From Omphiscola glabra (taxonomy: Eukaryota; Mollusca; Gastropoda; Lymnaeidae), in the NCBI GenBank assembly GCA_964017045.1, contig OZ024802.1, positions 31,763,718 to 31,827,717 of the forward strand: a DNA stretch of 64,000 nt, read 5' to 3'. The notes beneath the pieces were generated by a model, which saw only the letters and a program-made list of their open reading frames with translations, was not told where the DNA came from and did not search any database. This document shows positions 60,010 through 64,000 of the stretch, piece after piece. Both the position numbers and the translations under genes were made by a program. How positions within the stretch are numbered: the first letter of the stretch is position 1; each line of letters begins with the position of its first letter.

Positions 60010-62640
60010 TGAGACGTGAACTTATTTGATATATTCGTGCAGCTTGACGTCTTGTCTCGACATTTAACATACGAGACACGCGTCTTAGACGCAGGTCTAG
60101 TTGAGACATTGTTTCCTGACCAGGTGCATCTTTCATCTTGAATTGGGGGGAGACACGTCAGCAACATGGCGACTATACAGTAGTTAGCATACGGGTTTGT
60201 TCATAAAAAGTAATTGATCTATCGCCGTTATTGTTATCGCGCCCATTGGATTAAATTGGATTTCTTAACTTTATTTTTCAACAATTAAAAGACAACAACC
60301 TTTATCTGCGTTCCAACTGCACACAGTGGTCCTCAAACTGCGGTCGAGAACCACTGTTTTGTAGCCTTATTTCCGCCATTGTATGTATAGCGTACTGGAC
60401 TACCCGAGTTGTTGAGCTACTTATTTAGATTAGCTATTGTTGTACACATATTTATTCTATGGCTGGGTGATACTTGTGCAGATGATGTTGGGATACAACT
60501 TAGTGGACCAAACCTTTAAAACTCTTAAAAGTCCCTAAACTTTTTCGAGGCCCTCGTTGCAAGGCGCCCTACGTCAAATTTTAAAAAAATATCTGCGAAA
60601 TAACGAATTCTAAAACGAAACTTCATTTCCACTGCGTGGCCCAGGTGAGGGAGCCGCTGCTGGCGCCGGGGCGCACATCCTGGGAACCTCTACTCTATGA
60701 CATAGTGAGTTGTATCAGGCTCGGTTCCTATGTCCCAGCTTAGGCACTTGAATGCCTCTCTGTTCACACCAAAAATTAACGCTACCATCAAAACAAACAC
60801 AACGTAGTAGAGAAGCCATAGCATGTACATTTATGCTGCGGACGATGACACCAAACATCTTTGCATCCAGCCAACAGACGATTGGCGGTTGTCACGTTGT
60901 CCAACAGCCTCCTTCCCGCAGTACCACGTGCACAAAGTCACGGCCATTGGGGCAAATTGAATGGCCCCCATCGGCCGTTAAAGAGTCGTTATTCCCTGGT
61001 TATCTGCCTTAAGTTATTACAGGATATCGATAAATGCCGGTATTTTGGCTGCAATACAAATGTTCGTGAAATCGATAGATGGATATTGAAAATAATTATA
61101 TTAAGATTTCAAATTCCATTCTGAGTTTACAAAGTTTATTGAAAATGAAGTGCTCAATTATTTAAAAAAATTATTTTTGAAAGATGACAATCTACTTCGG
61201 GGTCATTGCGAAGGAAATTTAAAAAAGGACAAAACAAGTATTAACAACTAATTGCTGGAATGTGAAACAGAAGAAAATTGTGTTTTGTAATCCTAATTTA
61301 TTTGGAGAGTTTTTGTACTAAAAAGTAAAGACGTCACGTTTTCTTGGCAAAACAATGTGTCCGTGATTACGTCATCAAATCAAGTACAACACAAATATTT
61401 AAACAGTCCGCCTTTCTTTTCCTCCAGATTATCATTTTTTTTAAATTTTTTTTTTTGAAGAAGAGAATTTAAAAAATATTTTTACATTTCATTAAATGAA
61501 AGTTAATGATGCTTTTCTTACTGTTTGCGCAACAACCCAGAATGAGGTTTGAACCCACGATATTAGCGTTCATCGGCACGACACCGCGACTGACAAAGCT
61601 AAATACCCGACTTTCTAATGTTTTTTTAAGGTTTGCCTCATTCAAACACCTTAGATTTATTTGTAATGTCTACTTCATCTCGACAATTTAAAACGTTCAT
61701 TAGATTAGTTTGGAAATAGGTCAGCCTCGGAGCATACACACGAAAAAGGCAAAGATTACCATGAGATATATCTGTGGACCAAAAGGCACGGGTACGACCC
61801 CAGTACAATGACCACTGTTCGCCTCTGAATGTGCTGTGTGGCATTAACATCGAGTTATGGGTAAACCCGATATCATTCCAACAACAACAACAAAACTTAT
61901 CCGATGAGTACTTCCGGTTGGTCCGTTTTGTGAGGCCACATCCGCTGCTGTCCATCTCGATCTGATCGGGTTGGCGGGGGGGGGGGGGTGTCAAGTCGGG
62001 TAAGTGTTTTGCTAAACTTAGGACGGGGCGTTCAGCGGAAAAAGGGGGGAGGGGGTATTAACTCAGTGTCACCCGTTGCGCCGAATTGCGTGTTTTAATC
62101 TGCGTGCACACCACGGTGCGCACCAAGCATTCGTTTCCACACCTATCCCTGCAACTACCCGCGCGTCCTTGCGGTGAACGGATTACGCCGAATTATTCCG
62201 TGTCTTAAGGAGTTACGATCCGCAATTTTATGCGTGCCCCGTTTTCTCTATGGCCTGCCTTGTCTGTGGTGATTTGATTGGCTTTCTCAATTGGGATATT
62301 CTCGTGAGAACCCTGGCTACTGGCGAGACTTAGCTGGTAGGCATGACATATTGGTGCCAGGGGGTGGGGACCGACTGCTATGTCGTTTATATAAGCCCCT
62401 TAAGAAGAATTAAAAAATACAAATAGGGGCTTTTACAAACGTAGGGGCCAGACAATACGCCATCTTGTGTAGGGATTCACCCCAACCCCAATGTAAGGAG
62501 TAAGCCGGCGTTGGACAAAGCTGTGGGACAATTCCTTCAGACGGGAAATCTAGTTAATGACGTGATGGAATGGTGGGCCGTAGCAAAATTGGGGGATAAA
62601 ACGGAAGTGACACCAGGGGCAGATTACCGAGGTAAAAAAA
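60010..62640. other. Mostly unique DNA, probable Dbx intron or upstream region
   Basis: No exon recognised on either strand. Contains a short hAT-end-like palindrome at 60325-60357 (cagtggtcctcaaactgcgg ... gagaaccactg) without a target duplication, and a tRNA-like piece at 61540-61612. Confidence 0.5.
61540..61612 (-). repeat. tRNA-like sequence (tRNA pseudogene or SINE head)
   Basis: On minus, a B-box-like GGGTTCAAACC (61546-61556) follows an A-box-like TTTAGCTTTGTCAGTCG (about 61586-61602). The length suits a tRNA, but arm pairing is imperfect by eye, so a pseudogene or SINE head is more likely than a working tRNA. Confidence 0.45.
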
Positions 62641-62649
62641 ATTCTCTTG

Positions 62650-62870
62650 GTTGACTTGATGGTACTTGAAATGTCACATGAAATAACAAATGACAGGCTT
62701 GAAATGTCAAATGTAAACAATGACAAAGAACAGAATTGAAATGTCCCTTGTAAGCAATTACAAATGGCAGGCTTGAGATGTCAAACGTAACCAATGACAA
62801 ACGACAGGCTCGAAATGTCACATATATAAGTATGACATGTATATGTTTGAAATGTCCTGTGTGAGCAATG
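62650..62870. repeat. About 37-bp diverged tandem repeat
   Basis: Five to six decayed copies built on cttgaaatgtcaaatgtaac and caatgacaaacgacagg. Confidence 0.8.
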
Positions 62871-62894
62871 ACACGAGTAGCTTAAACCTGCACA

Positions 62895-63056
62895 CCACGA
62901 CAACAGCATTGAGATGGAAAGATTGACAACAGCATTGAGATGGAAAGATTGACAACAGCATTAAGATGGAAAGATTGACAACAGCATTGAGATGGAACGA
63001 TTGACAACAGCATTAAGATGGAATGATTGACAACAGCATTGAGATGGAAAGATTTC
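62895..63056. repeat. 26-bp tandem repeat, six copies
   Basis: Unit gacaacagcattgagatgga plus aagatt. Confidence 0.93.
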
Positions 63057-64000
63057 ATGGATTCAAATACATTTAGCTGCTTATTATTTTTATACGAAAA
63101 TTAAATATATAGCTGGCAAGACTTAATATATACAGTCCTTGACCCACTTAAAGGGATATTTAATGTCAATATTAGGAGATATTCTATTTGGGCCCGGATG
63201 AATTTGTATCACCTGCATCTAAAGATAACCTTCCTTTGACCTTTGACTCACGAAAACATTCTTAATGGAACTTTAATTTTTTTTTTCTTGTTCCCGCACC
63301 GACAGTGGCGCTGAAGTCATCAAGAACTATAGTGAACACCTAGTCACTAGTCACCAAACAATCATATACCCACCCCACTACCCCATCCACGTAAACACAA
63401 CAACAAACCCCCCCCCCCCCAAACAAAAAAAAAACATCTTTGACACAATACGACTTTGTATGCGATGTGTTTAAATATTCGCATATCTGAATGACTAACG
63501 CTGTTCATCCCATCCACACATACAACATAGCTATTTCTCATACCACACAAAAGTATCCGCTATGCCCCCTTCCAGGTGGACTAAACTCACACCCACATAA
63601 AGACACACATAAACCCGATATACAATACCGACTTTGGCTTTGCCGTGCAAACTTCTAATGATCCACACATTTCGTTGGCCCCTGCACAACTCATTCCTCC
63701 ACTAATACATTGCTGCCATCAAAAGACAGCGCCCGCCCACCAGCCCTGTCTTCGCGTTCGAATTCCTAGGCCTTCTCGGCCATTCCGACCAACACGTGGT
63801 CTGTTTGGGAGATTCCGTCCCCCATCAGGTTACCTGCCCCTGGAGTAATTATGACATGAAACTTAAACTGTACCCATAATCCCCCAGTCCTATAACGACA
63901 ATGTTGAGGAGTTTAATAGAAAACATACACCCACACGTGTGAGGAGACACCCCAGGTGTGAAGTGGAAATCTACCCCCCCCCCCAAGGAAGGTTTCAGCG
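63057..64000. other. Unique DNA to window end, no gene recognised
   Basis: A poly-C run at 63409-63420. The right part (63560-63850) is C-rich and shows no family I know. Confidence 0.5.

Noticed and set aside
60325..60357. Short hAT-end palindrome, cagtggtcctcaaactgcgg ... gagaaccactg
   Set aside because: Only 33 bp with no target duplication; could be a nearly complete deletion or chance.
61638..61994. 118-codon minus-strand frame starting MTPPPPRQPDQIEM
   Set aside because: It runs partly through a poly-G/C tract, ends in unique DNA and shows no recognisable domain or splice signals.

Overview
This is a eukaryotic, animal-type window. It carries parts of two intron-split, conserved animal genes, and the rest is transposon relics and tandem repeats. 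At the left edge, on +, are the last three coding exons of SRP19 (signal recognition particle 19 kDa subunit; 167-3320). Near 52.1-52.8 kb, on -, are the last two coding exons of a Dbx-class homeobox gene. I saw no other convincing protein-coding gene. Almost all long open frames here (up to 747 codons) are translations of short tandem repeats.

The organism cannot be fixed from sequence alone. A SPIN-type hAT mini-transposon, the exon layout of a metazoan Dbx, many minisatellite families, tRNA-derived SINE-like pieces and LINE debris would all fit an invertebrate. SPIN has been reported in the pond snail Lymnaea stagnalis, so a gastropod mollusc is my best guess (inference).

Layout: 0-3.9 kb, SRP19 3' half, whose last intron is mostly three minisatellites. 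3.4-8.4 kb, minisatellites, including long 18-bp and 33-bp arrays. 8.4-15.6 kb, AT-rich single-copy DNA, two diverged GC-rich repeats, and a hAT mini-element inserted inside a minisatellite. 15.6-22.7 kb, mainly arrays. 22.9-25.6 kb, SPIN fragment, a 56-bp array made from a transposon end, then the first satellite-bearing hAT element. 26.4-32.4 kb, arrays, an intact SPIN mini-element and a deleted hAT with transposase remains. 32.4-36.3 kb, second satellite-bearing hAT, inverted relative to the first. 37.4-38.3 kb, 3' end of a dead LINE. 39.4-51.7 kb, more arrays. 52.1-52.8 kb, Dbx. 54.2-55.0 kb, pogo/Tigger-like relic. 55.6-63.1 kb, arrays and unique DNA, probably Dbx intron or upstream DNA. 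By hand tally 40-45% of the window is tandem repeat, in more than 50 unrelated families.

The most notable structure is the pair of hAT elements at 24017-25588 and 32414-36260. Each has terminal inverted repeats, a perfect 8-bp target duplication and a dead transposase C-terminus. Both carry the same 26-bp minisatellite (about 28 and 77 copies), and each has amplified other, different internal segments. In addition, the left end of the first copy plus its target site has been amplified into an exactly 56-bp tandem array outside the element. Together they suggest that transposons here both carry and seed satellite DNA.
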